From: CAZAJS01 sp964485635
GTDB lineage: Bacteria; Pseudomonadota; Gammaproteobacteria; Francisellales; Francisellaceae
Reading direction: 5' to 3'
DNA: 23,383 nucleotides
NCBI GenBank assembly: GCA_964485635.1
Contig: CAZAJS010000013.1
Location: forward strand, 1 to 23,383
Part shown: one piece after another, positions 8,170 through 16,583 of the stretch
How positions within the stretch are numbered: the first letter of the stretch is position 1
Layout of the letters: every line of letters starts with the position of its first letter
The notes under the pieces: generated by a model
The model's input: only the letters and a program-made list of their open reading frames with translations
Told to the model about the DNA's origin: nothing
Database searches by the model: none
Made by a program: the position numbers and the translations under genes

Positions 8170-9123
8170 ATGCAAATTTTAATGGCAAATCCACGTGGGT
8201 TTTGTGCGGGCGTGAGTCGAGCAATTGATGTTGTTGAAAAAGTATTAGCGCTTGAAACAACCCCCGTTTATGTGCGTCATGAAGTGGTTCATAACCGAGC
8301 TGTGGTTCAAGATTTAAAACAAAAAGGGGCCATTTTTGTCAAAGAAGTTGATGAAATCCCTGATGGAGCTGTGTGTATTTTTAGTGCTCATGGGGTGTCT
8401 CAAGCGGTCCAAGATGCGGCAAAAGCTAAAGGATTGAAGGTTTATGATGCCACTTGCCCATTGGTTACAAAAGTGCATCGGGAAGTGCGTCAAGCTAGTG
8501 CTAAAGGCCATCCTTGCGTGTTGATAGGGCATAAAGGGCATCCAGAAGTTGATGGTACCATTGGTCAATATCATCCCAATGATGGGCAGATTTATTTAGT
8601 TGAAACTGTCGCGGATGTGGACCAACTTGATATCCCAGAAACTCAAGGGCTCGTTTATGCTACACAAACGACTTTGTCGGTAGATGAAACGAAAGACATT
8701 ATTGCTCGCTTAAAGCAACGTTTCCCAGAGATTCAGGCGCCCAAAAAGGCCGATATTTGTTATGCAACACAAAACCGTCAAGATGCGGTTAAATCCTTAG
8801 CTGAATCCGTGGATTTAATGATTGTCGTTGGTTCACAAAATAGCTCAAACTCCAATCGATTAAAAGAATTAGCAGAGCAGTACCAGATTGCTGGCTATTT
8901 AGTGGATGATCCAGCCCACTTGCAAGCAAAATGGTTTGATAATGCTAAGGTTTGTGGTGTAACAGCCGGCGCATCAGCCCCTGAGTATTTGGTTAATCAA
9001 GTTGTTGATCAAATTAAACAGTTTGTTGATCATGCCGAAGTCAAAGCATTTGAAGGGGTTCAAGAGACGGTCACATTTCCTTTGCCAAAGTTATTAAAAA
9101 CACAGCTATCGAGTCGTTCTTAG
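8170..9123 (+). CDS. ispH: 4-hydroxy-3-methylbut-2-enyl diphosphate reductase
   Basis: The last enzyme of the MEP isoprenoid pathway, reducing HMBPP to IPP and DMAPP with a [4Fe-4S] cluster. The length of 317 residues is normal. The three cluster cysteines are C12 (NPRGFCAGV), C96 (ATCPLVTKVH) and C195 (DICYATQNRQ). Substrate-binding histidines are at H41 and H122 (GHPEVDGT), and the SQNSSNSNRL and GVTAGASAPE motifs are present. A GAGGGAG-type ribosome-binding region lies within the end of fkpB, and the ATG directly follows the fkpB stop, so the two are co-translated. All key residues are intact, implying that the organism uses the MEP route. Confidence 0.97.
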   Translation: MQILMANPRGFCAGVSRAIDVVEKVLALETTPVYVRHEVVHNRAVVQDLKQKGAIFVKEVDEIPDGAVCIFSAHGVSQAVQDAAKAKGLKVYDATCPLVTKVHREVRQASAKGHPCVLIGHKGHPEVDGTIGQYHPNDGQIYLVETVADVDQLDIPETQGLVYATQTTLSVDETKDIIARLKQRFPEIQAPKKADICYATQNRQDAVKSLAESVDLMIVVGSQNSSNSNRLKELAEQYQIAGYLVDDPAHLQAKWFDNAKVCGVTAGASAPEYLVNQVVDQIKQFVDHAEVKAFEGVQETVTFPLPKLLKTQLSSRS

Positions 9124-9136
9124 GAGTCTTGGTTAT

Positions 9137-9880
9137 ATGTCAAATACCCCATCACAACGTCACCGCAGCATTTATGTATTACCCAATTTATTCACATCAG
9201 CCAGTTTATTAGCGGCTTTTTTTGCCATTATTTCAGCATTCAATGAGCGTTTTACTACGGCAGTAATTTGTATTTTGTTATCTGCCATATTAGATGCACT
9301 TGATGGACGTGTGGCGCGTTTAACCAATACACAGAGTGCTTTTGGGGCAGAGTATGATAGTTTAGCTGATGTGGTAGCATTTGGGGCAGCGCCAGCCTTA
9401 GTGGCTTATTTTTGGCAGCTTAAGCATGCGCATCCTTTTGGTTGGGTGGTGGCATTTGCTTGGCTTGTTTGTGTGGCATTACGCCTAGCACGATTTAATA
9501 CCGAGCTTCCAGAAGCCAGTGAGTCGCATGCCCCACAGCGGTTTTTTGTTGGCCTACCTTGCCCAGCTGCGGCGGTGACATTAGCTGGTTTTATTTGGTT
9601 TGTTCGTGATAGTTTTTTAGCCAACCACTTTGGGTTGACTTTATTTTTTTCAACTTTTTTAACACTTTATCTAGCTATTATGATGGTCAGCAATGTGCCA
9701 TTTCGTAGTTTTAAAGACTTAGATATGCGCGCTAATTTGCATTACCATCATGTTGTCTTATTAGTCTTGGGTTTAGCGATCGTTATGGCGCAACTATCTC
9801 ATTCAATTTTTTTGATTTTCTTAGTATATGTTTTATCAGGTCCAATTAGTTGGTACTTTAAAAAAGATGACTCTAAATAG
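9137..9880 (+). CDS. pssA: CDP-diacylglycerol--serine O-phosphatidyltransferase
   Basis: A membrane enzyme that makes phosphatidylserine from CDP-diacylglycerol and serine, the precursor of phosphatidylethanolamine. The 247 residues contain the CDP-alcohol phosphotransferase signature D56-G57-x2-A60-R61-x8-G70-x3-D74-x3-D78 in LDGRVARLTNTQSAFGAEYD. There are about seven hydrophobic segments. This is the small integral-membrane type, not the E. coli phospholipase-D-like PssA. Among CDP-alcohol enzymes, serine transfer is favoured by overall similarity to this group (YVLPNLFTSASLLAAF start, ARFNTELPEA, FVGLPCPAAA). A TAGGAG ribosome-binding site overlaps the ispH stop. The stop codon overlaps the convergent soxG gene by 8 bases. 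Confidence 0.92.
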   Translation: MSNTPSQRHRSIYVLPNLFTSASLLAAFFAIISAFNERFTTAVICILLSAILDALDGRVARLTNTQSAFGAEYDSLADVVAFGAAPALVAYFWQLKHAHPFGWVVAFAWLVCVALRLARFNTELPEASESHAPQRFFVGLPCPAAAVTLAGFIWFVRDSFLANHFGLTLFFSTFLTLYLAIMMVSNVPFRSFKDLDMRANLHYHHVVLLVLGLAIVMAQLSHSIFLIFLVYVLSGPISWYFKKDDSK

Positions 9881-10337
9881 CGCGTTGTGCTAATTCGGCA
9901 ACATAAGGTTGCATCGAGCGTAAGACAAATATGTTGACCATCATCGATTTGCTTTTTTCCAAAATTACATCAACATGCCCGAAAACTGTTTGAATAATTT
10001 GATCATCAGGCCAATCAGTTTCAATCGGGCAGTAGGCATGAATTACCGGCATAGAAACTGGGATAATGCAACGAGCACTAGAAAGATCAACAACGCTGGT
10101 GGTAATGTTTTGATCTGCTAATTTTTGTTGCTTACTAATTAAGGCTTCTAACATCTGAGGCTCATTGGTCACAACAAGCCATTCATCAGGCCCTAGCTGC
10201 ATCAAACGTGTTTGATTGTGACAAACCACATGATTGACCTGTTGCGGCATTTTTACCCCTGTGACTGTTTCGATGGCTTGACAAAAATCAGCATTGTCCT
10301 GAGGGCCTCGAACATTGATTTGATAATATTGTGACAT
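9873..10337 (-). CDS. soxG: Sarcosine oxidase gamma subunit, short form
   Basis: The smallest GcvT-like subunit of heterotetrameric sarcosine oxidase, which packs against the alpha subunit. The 154 residues are shorter than the usual roughly 180-210. Recognisable parts are LGPDEWLVVTNEP (about 52-64), VVDLSSARCIIPVSMPVIHA and IFVLRSMQPYVAELAQRA at the end; the last is a reliable family mark. Low conservation is normal for SoxG. The identification also rests on its position as the fourth gene after soxB-soxD-soxA, 14 bases after soxA. It has an AAAGGAG ribosome-binding site 9 bases from the start. The 3' end overlaps convergent pssA by 8 bases. No terminator is visible for either gene. Confidence 0.85.
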   Translation of the reverse strand: MSQYYQINVRGPQDNADFCQAIETVTGVKMPQQVNHVVCHNQTRLMQLGPDEWLVVTNEPQMLEALISKQQKLADQNITTSVVDLSSARCIIPVSMPVIHAYCPIETDWPDDQIIQTVFGHVDVILEKSKSMMVNIFVLRSMQPYVAELAQRAI

Positions 10338-10351
10338 AGTAAAAAGCTCCT

Positions 10352-13300
10352 TTAAATAAACTGTGGGCTAACAATGTCTGCCGGATAAGTTTTTTGTGTA
10401 CTTGGATCGGCAATATAAACCGTTTTTTCTGGATAATCTTGACCCTGTTTGATCAAGGCTAATGCAAAAGTGCGTTTTAAGTTCGGACTGTCATAACTGG
10501 CTGTAACATGACCGATAATTGGCACGGGGGGGTGCGGCATTTGTGCTGTGGCAATGATATTGGCACCTTCTTCTAATACAAGGTTGGTATCATGCGGTAA
10601 AAGGCCAACTAATTGCTTGCGGTCTGCCCGTTGTGTATCAGGACGCATCAAAGAGCGCTTCCCAATAAAGTCGCCTTTTTTATGGCTCACAACCCAACTC
10701 ATACCCAGGTCTAAAGGTGTAATGGTTCCATCGGTTTCTTGGCCAACAATGATAAATCCTTTTTCAGCACGTAATAAATGCATGGTCTCGGTGCCATAGG
10801 GGGTAATTTCATAAGGTTGTCCTAATTGAATTAATCGTTCCCATAAAACGGCACCCCATTCGGCTGGAACATTGATTTCATAACCATTTTCACCACTAAA
10901 AGCAATACCAAAAATGCGAGTAGGGATTGATTGCTGCTCAAGCTGAATCGTGCCCATTTGGGCATCTAATGGTTTGATGGATTCGGCTTGAAAACTGCTG
11001 TCTTTGAGTAATTCAGTTATAATAGCCTGACTATGAGGGCCACAAAGACTGGCAACAGCCCATTGTTCTGTCGTAGATGTTAAATATACATCAAGCTCTG
11101 GGTACTCTGTTTGTAACCAACGCTCCATCCAGGCCATGACAGCTGGTGCGCCACCGGTGGTGGTTGTCATATGATAATGATGTTGTCCCAAACGCGCTGT
11201 GACACCATCATCAAACACCATGCCATCTTCTGAGAGCATGACGCCATACCGACAACGTCCTACTTTAAGGGTATCCCAGCGGTTGGTATAAATTCGATTT
11301 AAGAACGTCGCGGCATCAGGGCCTTGAATATCAATTTTTCCTAACGTCGTCGCATCGAGCAGTGCCGCTTTGTTGCGTGCAGCATCAGCTTCACGTCGAA
11401 CTGCTTGGCGCATGCTTTCTTCAGGTTTCGCTTGGTAATATAAGACACGCCACCAATTGCCCACATTTTCAAATACCGCATGATTCGCTTGGTGCCACGA
11501 ATGCATCGGGGTCAACCGGTGTGGTGCTAGCGCATTTTTGCCGTGATCAAATCCGGCAATAGCGCCTAATGTAATGGGGGTATAGGGGGGACGGAAAGTA
11601 GTTGTTCCAATAACCCCTTGATCTTGGTTTGATAGTTTAGCCACCATATGAAATAAATTCACATTGCCTGTTTTGCCTTGATCGGGCCCCATGCCGCCGG
11701 TTGTATAGCGTTTGACATGTTCAACATTGATAAAGCCTTCATCAATGGCTTGTTGAATATCGGCAATGGTCACATCTGTAGCCGTATCAACAAACGTTTG
11801 AGCCCATTGTTTTGTATGATGTGTCAGATCTGTTAAACACCAGTTGGTTGCAGGTTGCGTGGTATCAATTTCATCAATATGCCAATTCAAGCTTTCATCC
11901 GGTTCAGGCCAATTAAAAGTATGACAAAGACGTTTGATTGCACAAAAGGCTTGTTGTTGCGCTTGTTGATATGTCAAGGTCCCATCAACCCCACCGCAAT
12001 AATAAGCAGTATCTAGCGTTGCTGGTACCCCCGGTCGGTAAGTGCCCAGGGTCGAGTCATACTCAATCTGACGATCGGCTTGTGACCATAAATGAATCGC
12101 TGGATTGAATCCACCTGAGACCGCTAATAAATCACAGGCAATTTTGCGTGTTATGCTCCCATCAGTAACAATCAGTTGGCTTAAGTGTTTTTTGCCTTTT
12201 GTTTGGCAAATACGACCTTTTTTAATAATGGTCAAGCCTGCCGCTTGGGCTTGGTTTTCAACGGTGTGGCCTGGCTGAGCTCGGGTATCAATAATTGTCT
12301 GAACCATCACTCCGGCATGATGAAGATCTAAGGCGGTGGCATAGGCTTGGTCATTATTTGTTAGTACGACAGCTTGACGGCCGGGTAAAATCCCATAATG
12401 GTTCACATAGTGACGAACTGATTGAGCCAGCATAATACCTGGGCGGTCATTATTGGGAAATAGTAAGGGTCGTTCGATTTGACCAGTTGCATGACACACT
12501 GCTTTTGCTCGAACTTGCCAGCGCCGCATACGCGGAGTTTCAGGACGTTGATCGATAGGCAAATGATCGGTGTTGCGTTGAATTAATGTCAGATAGTTTG
12601 ACTGATAGTGGGCAGCAGCTGTGGTTCGGTTAAGTAGGGTCACATTATCAAATTGCTTTAATTGCGCAATCAGAAAATCAACAGTTTCAGCGGGGGATAA
12701 GTTATTAAAATTTGTAGATGCATTGTGTAGTGACTCATTGCAAAGTGTCCCACCCCAAATCACCGACTGCTCACATAAAATAATTTGTCGACCTGTTGGA
12801 GCTGCATGGTAAGCCGCCATTAATCCGGCAAACCCACCACCAATGATCAATAGGTCGCAGTGAGTGTGATAGGTAGCGTATTGATCGGGATCTGGGTGGC
12901 TTGGGCAATGGCCCAGTCCAGCTGCTTGTCTGATTTTCTTTTCATACCATGGCCATAATCGTTGAGGCCATTTAAATGTTTTATAATAAAATCCAGCTTT
13001 TAATAACGGACTTAAATAGCGATTGACGGCATTGACGTCAAATTCGACAGATGGCCAACAATTTTGGCTTTTTGCCACAAGATTTGGGTAAATTTGTATT
13101 TCAGTGGCTCTTCGGTTTGGCTCGTGATAAGGCGTATTTGGTTCAAGATCAACAAGGCCGTGAGGCTCTTCTGGTCCGTGGCTCATAATTCCGCGTTGAC
13201 GATGATATTTAAAACTACGGGCAATTAGAAAAACGCCATTGGCCATTAAAGCAGCGGCTAATGTATCACCGGGGGCGCCATAATAAGTTTTTCCATTAAA

Positions 13301-13354
13301 TGTAAATGGAATTTGTTGTGCTGGTGTGGCAAGACGAAACGGTTGGTTTGACAT
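10352..13354 (-). CDS. soxA: Sarcosine oxidase alpha subunit
   Basis: The large subunit, which binds NAD+ and, through its GcvT-like half, tetrahydrofolate. There it captures the one-carbon unit from sarcosine as 5,10-methylene-THF. The length of 1000 residues is usual. The N-terminal 100 residues are a ferredoxin-like fold (FNGKTYYGAPGDTLAAALMA, RSFKYHRQRGIMSHGPEEP) without the 2Fe-2S cysteine set, as in this family. The dinucleotide-binding domain starts at DLLIIGGGFAGLMAAYHAA (GGGFAG 172-177). The aminomethyltransferase-like domain fills about 600-990 (YGVMLSEDGMVFDDGV, HYHMTTTTGGAPAV, SGENGYEINVPAEWGAVLWE). A GGAGGA ribosome-binding site overlaps the soxD end, with only 2 bases between genes. 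Glycine-cleavage T protein alone is excluded by the N-terminal half. Confidence 0.96.
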   Translation of the reverse strand: MSNQPFRLATPAQQIPFTFNGKTYYGAPGDTLAAALMANGVFLIARSFKYHRQRGIMSHGPEEPHGLVDLEPNTPYHEPNRRATEIQIYPNLVAKSQNCWPSVEFDVNAVNRYLSPLLKAGFYYKTFKWPQRLWPWYEKKIRQAAGLGHCPSHPDPDQYATYHTHCDLLIIGGGFAGLMAAYHAAPTGRQIILCEQSVIWGGTLCNESLHNASTNFNNLSPAETVDFLIAQLKQFDNVTLLNRTTAAAHYQSNYLTLIQRNTDHLPIDQRPETPRMRRWQVRAKAVCHATGQIERPLLFPNNDRPGIMLAQSVRHYVNHYGILPGRQAVVLTNNDQAYATALDLHHAGVMVQTIIDTRAQPGHTVENQAQAAGLTIIKKGRICQTKGKKHLSQLIVTDGSITRKIACDLLAVSGGFNPAIHLWSQADRQIEYDSTLGTYRPGVPATLDTAYYCGGVDGTLTYQQAQQQAFCAIKRLCHTFNWPEPDESLNWHIDEIDTTQPATNWCLTDLTHHTKQWAQTFVDTATDVTIADIQQAIDEGFINVEHVKRYTTGGMGPDQGKTGNVNLFHMVAKLSNQDQGVIGTTTFRPPYTPITLGAIAGFDHGKNALAPHRLTPMHSWHQANHAVFENVGNWWRVLYYQAKPEESMRQAVRREADAARNKAALLDATTLGKIDIQGPDAATFLNRIYTNRWDTLKVGRCRYGVMLSEDGMVFDDGVTARLGQHHYHMTTTTGGAPAVMAWMERWLQTEYPELDVYLTSTTEQWAVASLCGPHSQAIITELLKDSSFQAESIKPLDAQMGTIQLEQQSIPTRIFGIAFSGENGYEINVPAEWGAVLWERLIQLGQPYEITPYGTETMHLLRAEKGFIIVGQETDGTITPLDLGMSWVVSHKKGDFIGKRSLMRPDTQRADRKQLVGLLPHDTNLVLEEGANIIATAQMPHPPVPIIGHVTASYDSPNLKRTFALALIKQGQDYPEKTVYIADPSTQKTYPADIVSPQFI

Positions 13355-13356
13355 GC

Positions 13357-13644
13357 TTAGTCCTCCGATGGTCGATCTGGTTTTGGGGCATTAAGCGGGT
13401 AAGTTGTGATCAAATGATTATTGCGCGTATCTCTTAAGGCATTAAACCAGCGCCGACAGCCATGCTGATGACACCACTGTTCATAAAGATAACCTTTTGG
13501 ATTTTGACGAATAAACAAATAGTCCTTCCATTGTTGGTCTGACAGCTGGTCACTGTTGTCTGGATAAGTCCGATCAGATTGTCCGCCATAACGAAACTCT
13601 ACTTGGTTTCTAGGACCACACCAAGGACAGTCAATGATAAGCAT
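13357..13644 (-). CDS. soxD: Sarcosine oxidase delta subunit, zinc-binding
   Basis: A small subunit that binds one structural zinc in the sarcosine oxidase heterotetramer. Starting at 13644 gives 95 residues, with the ligands at C6, C9 (CPWCG), H59 and C63 (CHQHGCRRWF). These are the spacing and numbering I recall for characterised SoxD proteins. An ATG two codons upstream (13650) directly abuts the AGGAG element, leaving no spacing, while the ATG at 13644 has 6 bases, so I chose the latter. The conserved text VEFRYGG is present. The gene sits between soxB and soxA with a 20-base gap to soxB. Confidence 0.94.
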   Translation of the reverse strand: MLIIDCPWCGPRNQVEFRYGGQSDRTYPDNSDQLSDQQWKDYLFIRQNPKGYLYEQWCHQHGCRRWFNALRDTRNNHLITTYPLNAPKPDRPSED

Positions 13645-13664
13645 GATCATCTCCTTTTGTTATT

Positions 13665-14909
13665 TTAGTGGGCAACGGCTGCCGCGCCATGTTCTGCGAC
13701 AAGCGCTCCTGTCGTAAAGCGTTCAAGTGTATGATATTGGTTTGTAGCATGAGGTTTATCATATGCAATGGTATAAGCCATGGCATAACCAGAGCCTGGT
13801 GTGGCTTTAAAACCACCGGTTCCCCAGCCGCAATTAATATATAAATTTTTAACAGGGGTATGGCCAATGATTGGACTGGCATCGGGGGCAATATCGACAT
13901 TGCCAGCCCATTGGCGCATCATTTTAACGCGGCTAAAGCAAGGAAACATTTGCAGTAGGGCAGCAACCTGTTCTTGAATGATATTAAACTGGCCGCGGGG
14001 TTGGTAAGACTGGTAACCATCAATACCAGCGCCAATAACGAGCTCGCCTTTATCCGATTGGCTGACATAGGCATGGACAGCATTAGACATGACCACTGTC
14101 GGCATGATCGGCTTTAAAGGCTCACTGACAAGGGCTTGTAATGGATGTGTGGTAATGGGCACCTGGAAGCCTGCCATGTCAGCTAATAAACTCGAATGTG
14201 CTGCGGCAACAATGCCAACTTTGCCAGTTTTAATGCGACCTTGGCTTGTGACTAATTCTGTGACTTTCCCTTGATGAGTGATAATATCAGTTACTTCGCA
14301 CTGCTCGATAATATCCACGCCAAGACGACTGGCTTCTTTAGCAAATCCCCAAGCAACCGCATCATGTCGAGCTACTCCTCCGTCAGGTTGAAATGAGCCT
14401 CCCACAATCGGAAAACGACAGTCTTGGTCAATATTAATAATTGGACAAATCGTTTGAATTTCTTCAGGGGTTTTCCAGTAACTGCTAATGCCATTGAGTT
14501 GATTGGCATTGACGCGACGTTTAATATCTCGCGCTTCATTTTGGTCATGGGCTAAATTAAATACGCCACGTTGGCTAAACATCACATTATAGTTTAAATC
14601 CGCTGTTAAGCCTTTCCATAGGTCTAAAGCATGGTCATACAATGCCGCACTGGGCTCATATAAATAGTTTGATCGAACAATGGTGGTGTTGCGGGCAATA
14701 TTACCTCCCCCCAGCCATCCTTTGTCAATGACTGCAATATTGTCAACACCAAACGTCTTTGCTAGATAATAAGCCGTCGCTAAGCCATGACCGCCGGCAC
14801 CGATAATGACCACATCATACTGTGATTTCAAAGTGCCTTTAGACCAAGTTCTTGGCCATTTTTTGCTCAATAAGCCATGTTTAGCCAGTTGCCAAAGTGA
14901 GTAGTGCAT
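13665..14909 (-). CDS. soxB: Sarcosine oxidase beta subunit (flavin catalytic subunit)
   Basis: The catalytic subunit, which oxidises sarcosine; it carries FAD and covalent FMN. The 414 residues are normal. The FAD-binding motif is VVIIGAGGHGLATAYYLA (GAGGHG 37-42). FMN attachment fits H182 in SFQPDGGVARHDAVAWGFAK, the position of the modified histidine in the family. The C-terminal CGWGTGGFKATPGSGYAMA motif (about 367-385) is the usual substrate/flavin loop. It is the first gene of soxBDAG and diverges from the MFS gene across 237 bases. An AAAAGG element lies about 8 bases before the ATG. The four-subunit context excludes monomeric sarcosine oxidase. Confidence 0.96.
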   Translation of the reverse strand: MHYSLWQLAKHGLLSKKWPRTWSKGTLKSQYDVVIIGAGGHGLATAYYLAKTFGVDNIAVIDKGWLGGGNIARNTTIVRSNYLYEPSAALYDHALDLWKGLTADLNYNVMFSQRGVFNLAHDQNEARDIKRRVNANQLNGISSYWKTPEEIQTICPIINIDQDCRFPIVGGSFQPDGGVARHDAVAWGFAKEASRLGVDIIEQCEVTDIITHQGKVTELVTSQGRIKTGKVGIVAAAHSSLLADMAGFQVPITTHPLQALVSEPLKPIMPTVVMSNAVHAYVSQSDKGELVIGAGIDGYQSYQPRGQFNIIQEQVAALLQMFPCFSRVKMMRQWAGNVDIAPDASPIIGHTPVKNLYINCGWGTGGFKATPGSGYAMAYTIAYDKPHATNQYHTLERFTTGALVAEHGAAAVAH

Positions 14910-15015
14910 GTCAAACGCCTTTTGAATTGGTTTGCTCCTACTATCAACGTATCGGTTTTAACTTCAAAAATCAACTCATTTAAGTGCATCTGGATGTGGT
15001 TGCAATCGCTTTGAG

Positions 15016-15031
15016 TCTGATGATCAGATCA
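15016..15031. promoter_or_regulatory. Perfect inverted repeat in the soxB/MFS divergent gap, candidate operator
   Basis: TCTGAT-G-ATCAGA (15016-15028) is a perfect 13-base palindrome. A second, overlapping palindrome, TGATC-A-GATCA, occupies 15021-15031. It lies about 107 bases upstream of soxB and 119 bases upstream of the transporter start, so one bound regulator could control both directions. No regulator gene is in the window. GATC-containing short palindromes arise by chance in AT-rich DNA, so this is only a candidate. Confidence 0.35.
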
Positions 15032-15146
15032 CATTATTTTTAAGGATTGATTTGTGATTAAGGAGGATTTTCGTTAAGATGCCATGTAATTGAACGCATC
15101 TGTTGTTGATTTGTTTAAGCAGCACAGGCATAACTAGGAGTTTACG

Positions 15147-16439
15147 TTGATCAAATCAACCTCATTTTATGACAAAATTGCCCACTTATCCGGCACGAAA
15201 CGTTCCATTATCGTATGGGCTATGTGCTTATTAAGCACAAGTTTCTTTTTCTATGAATATATTATTTTGATTCAGCCTTCTGTGATGCATACGGAGTTAG
15301 CAAGTTATTTTTCTATTACGAATGCATCAACGTGGGGTACGTTAATTGGGGCATATTATTTTACCTATACGCCCATGCAAATTTTTTCCGGTGCAATTAC
15401 CGATGCCTTTGGGCCTCGGAAGTGTTTATCAGCGGCGGCATTTATTTGTGCTTTAGGGATGTTGTTATTCACAATAACGCCTTATTATTATGTTGCCATG
15501 ATGGGGCGATTATTAATTGGGTTTGGTGCTTCGTTTGCCTTTGTCGGGGCAATGCGCCTAGCCGTTGTATGGCTACCTGCCCGACGCATTGCCTTATTTT
15601 CCGGCCTAACATTATCAATTGCTATGTTAGGGGCGGTTGTTGGCAGTAGTTTAATTGCTGAGTTGATGATGGTTTTCAGTGGGTATACCATTTTGTTGCT
15701 CTCCGTTGCGGTGGGAGCAATATTAGCCGTATTATTGTGGTGGTTTGTTGCCGATGATTTCCAATTTAGTCAAACGCAATCGACTGGTGAATCAAGCGCT
15801 AGGCAATCGATTTTAAGTGGCATTATCCAAGTGATTCAGTACCGACAAATTTGGTATACAGGGTTTGTTGGATGTTTGATTTATGTAACTTATGCTGCGA
15901 TTGGACTATTATGGGGGGTGCCGTTTTTACAAGTGGTTTATCATTTTGACCATGTTACTGCTGCGCATTTAGTTGCTTGGATTTTTATTGGTGGATTGGT
16001 TGGAACGCCGATGATTGGCTGGTTATCAGATCAGTTACAAAATCGAAAAGCACCTTTTTTGATTGGAGCTTTAGCCAACCTGGTTTTATTAGTGATTTTT
16101 ATTTATTATCCCATCGAAAATCTCTATATTGTCACGATTTTACTTGGGCTGATGGGGTTTTTTGCCGGTGCTAATGCTTTGAGCTTTGTCATTGCTCGAG
16201 AATGTTGTAGCGCTAAAATAGCCGGCACAGCGATTTCATTTGTTAATATGATTGTCATGTTAAGTGGTCTGATTTTTCAGCCAGTCATTGGTGTTTTATT
16301 GGACTTTTTCAGTCAGTCAACCCAGCCGGAGAATGGGTTAATTGGGTATGGAGTAGTTGACTATCAGCAGGCCTTTTCAATTATGCCGATTGGTCTTTTA
16401 ATCAGTATTGTGGTTGGTTATTACCTAATTCGACGTTAA
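15147..16439 (+). CDS. Major facilitator superfamily transporter, substrate unknown
   Basis: A 430-residue inner-membrane transporter with about 12 hydrophobic segments. The MFS loop signature after TM2 is GAITDAFGPRK (82-92), with an echo in the second half, GWLSDQLQNRK. The TTG start is preferred because AGGAG (15136-15140) lies 6 bases before it and the first segment (about 20-42) follows properly; no in-frame ATG is as well placed. It is divergent from soxB and followed by the DMGDH-type gene after 144 bases. Uptake of betaine, dimethylglycine, sarcosine or a related compound is suggested by location only. The sequence itself does not reveal the substrate, and I do not recognise a characterised subfamily with confidence. 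Confidence 0.88.
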   Translation: MIKSTSFYDKIAHLSGTKRSIIVWAMCLLSTSFFFYEYIILIQPSVMHTELASYFSITNASTWGTLIGAYYFTYTPMQIFSGAITDAFGPRKCLSAAAFICALGMLLFTITPYYYVAMMGRLLIGFGASFAFVGAMRLAVVWLPARRIALFSGLTLSIAMLGAVVGSSLIAELMMVFSGYTILLLSVAVGAILAVLLWWFVADDFQFSQTQSTGESSARQSILSGIIQVIQYRQIWYTGFVGCLIYVTYAAIGLLWGVPFLQVVYHFDHVTAAHLVAWIFIGGLVGTPMIGWLSDQLQNRKAPFLIGALANLVLLVIFIYYPIENLYIVTILLGLMGFFAGANALSFVIARECCSAKIAGTAISFVNMIVMLSGLIFQPVIGVLLDFFSQSTQPENGLIGYGVVDYQQAFSIMPIGLLISIVVGYYLIRR

Positions 16440-16583
16440 GTGATCGCTTAGGTGATTGTTTCAAATCATTATTTTATTGCATTCATGATGGAGTAAAACA
16501 AACTTTGCAATATGATTCAATTGTACTAAGCTTAGGATAAGTTTAAGTGTTTTCTAATTTATTGTAATCATAAGGAGGCCATC

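Noticed and set aside
13631..13900. 89-codon minus-strand frame overlapping soxB and soxD
   Set aside because: It runs in a different frame through the conserved C-terminus of soxB, has no family features, and both overlapped genes are secure.
14990..15012. Sigma-54-type promoter in the soxB/MFS gap (CTGGATGTGGTTGCAA)
   Set aside because: GG and GC are 8 bases apart rather than the required 10.
15112..15134. Sigma-70 promoter TTGATT-17-CATAAC for the transporter
   Set aside because: The implied start, near 15141, would leave a leader too short to contain the AGGAG ribosome-binding site at 15136-15140.
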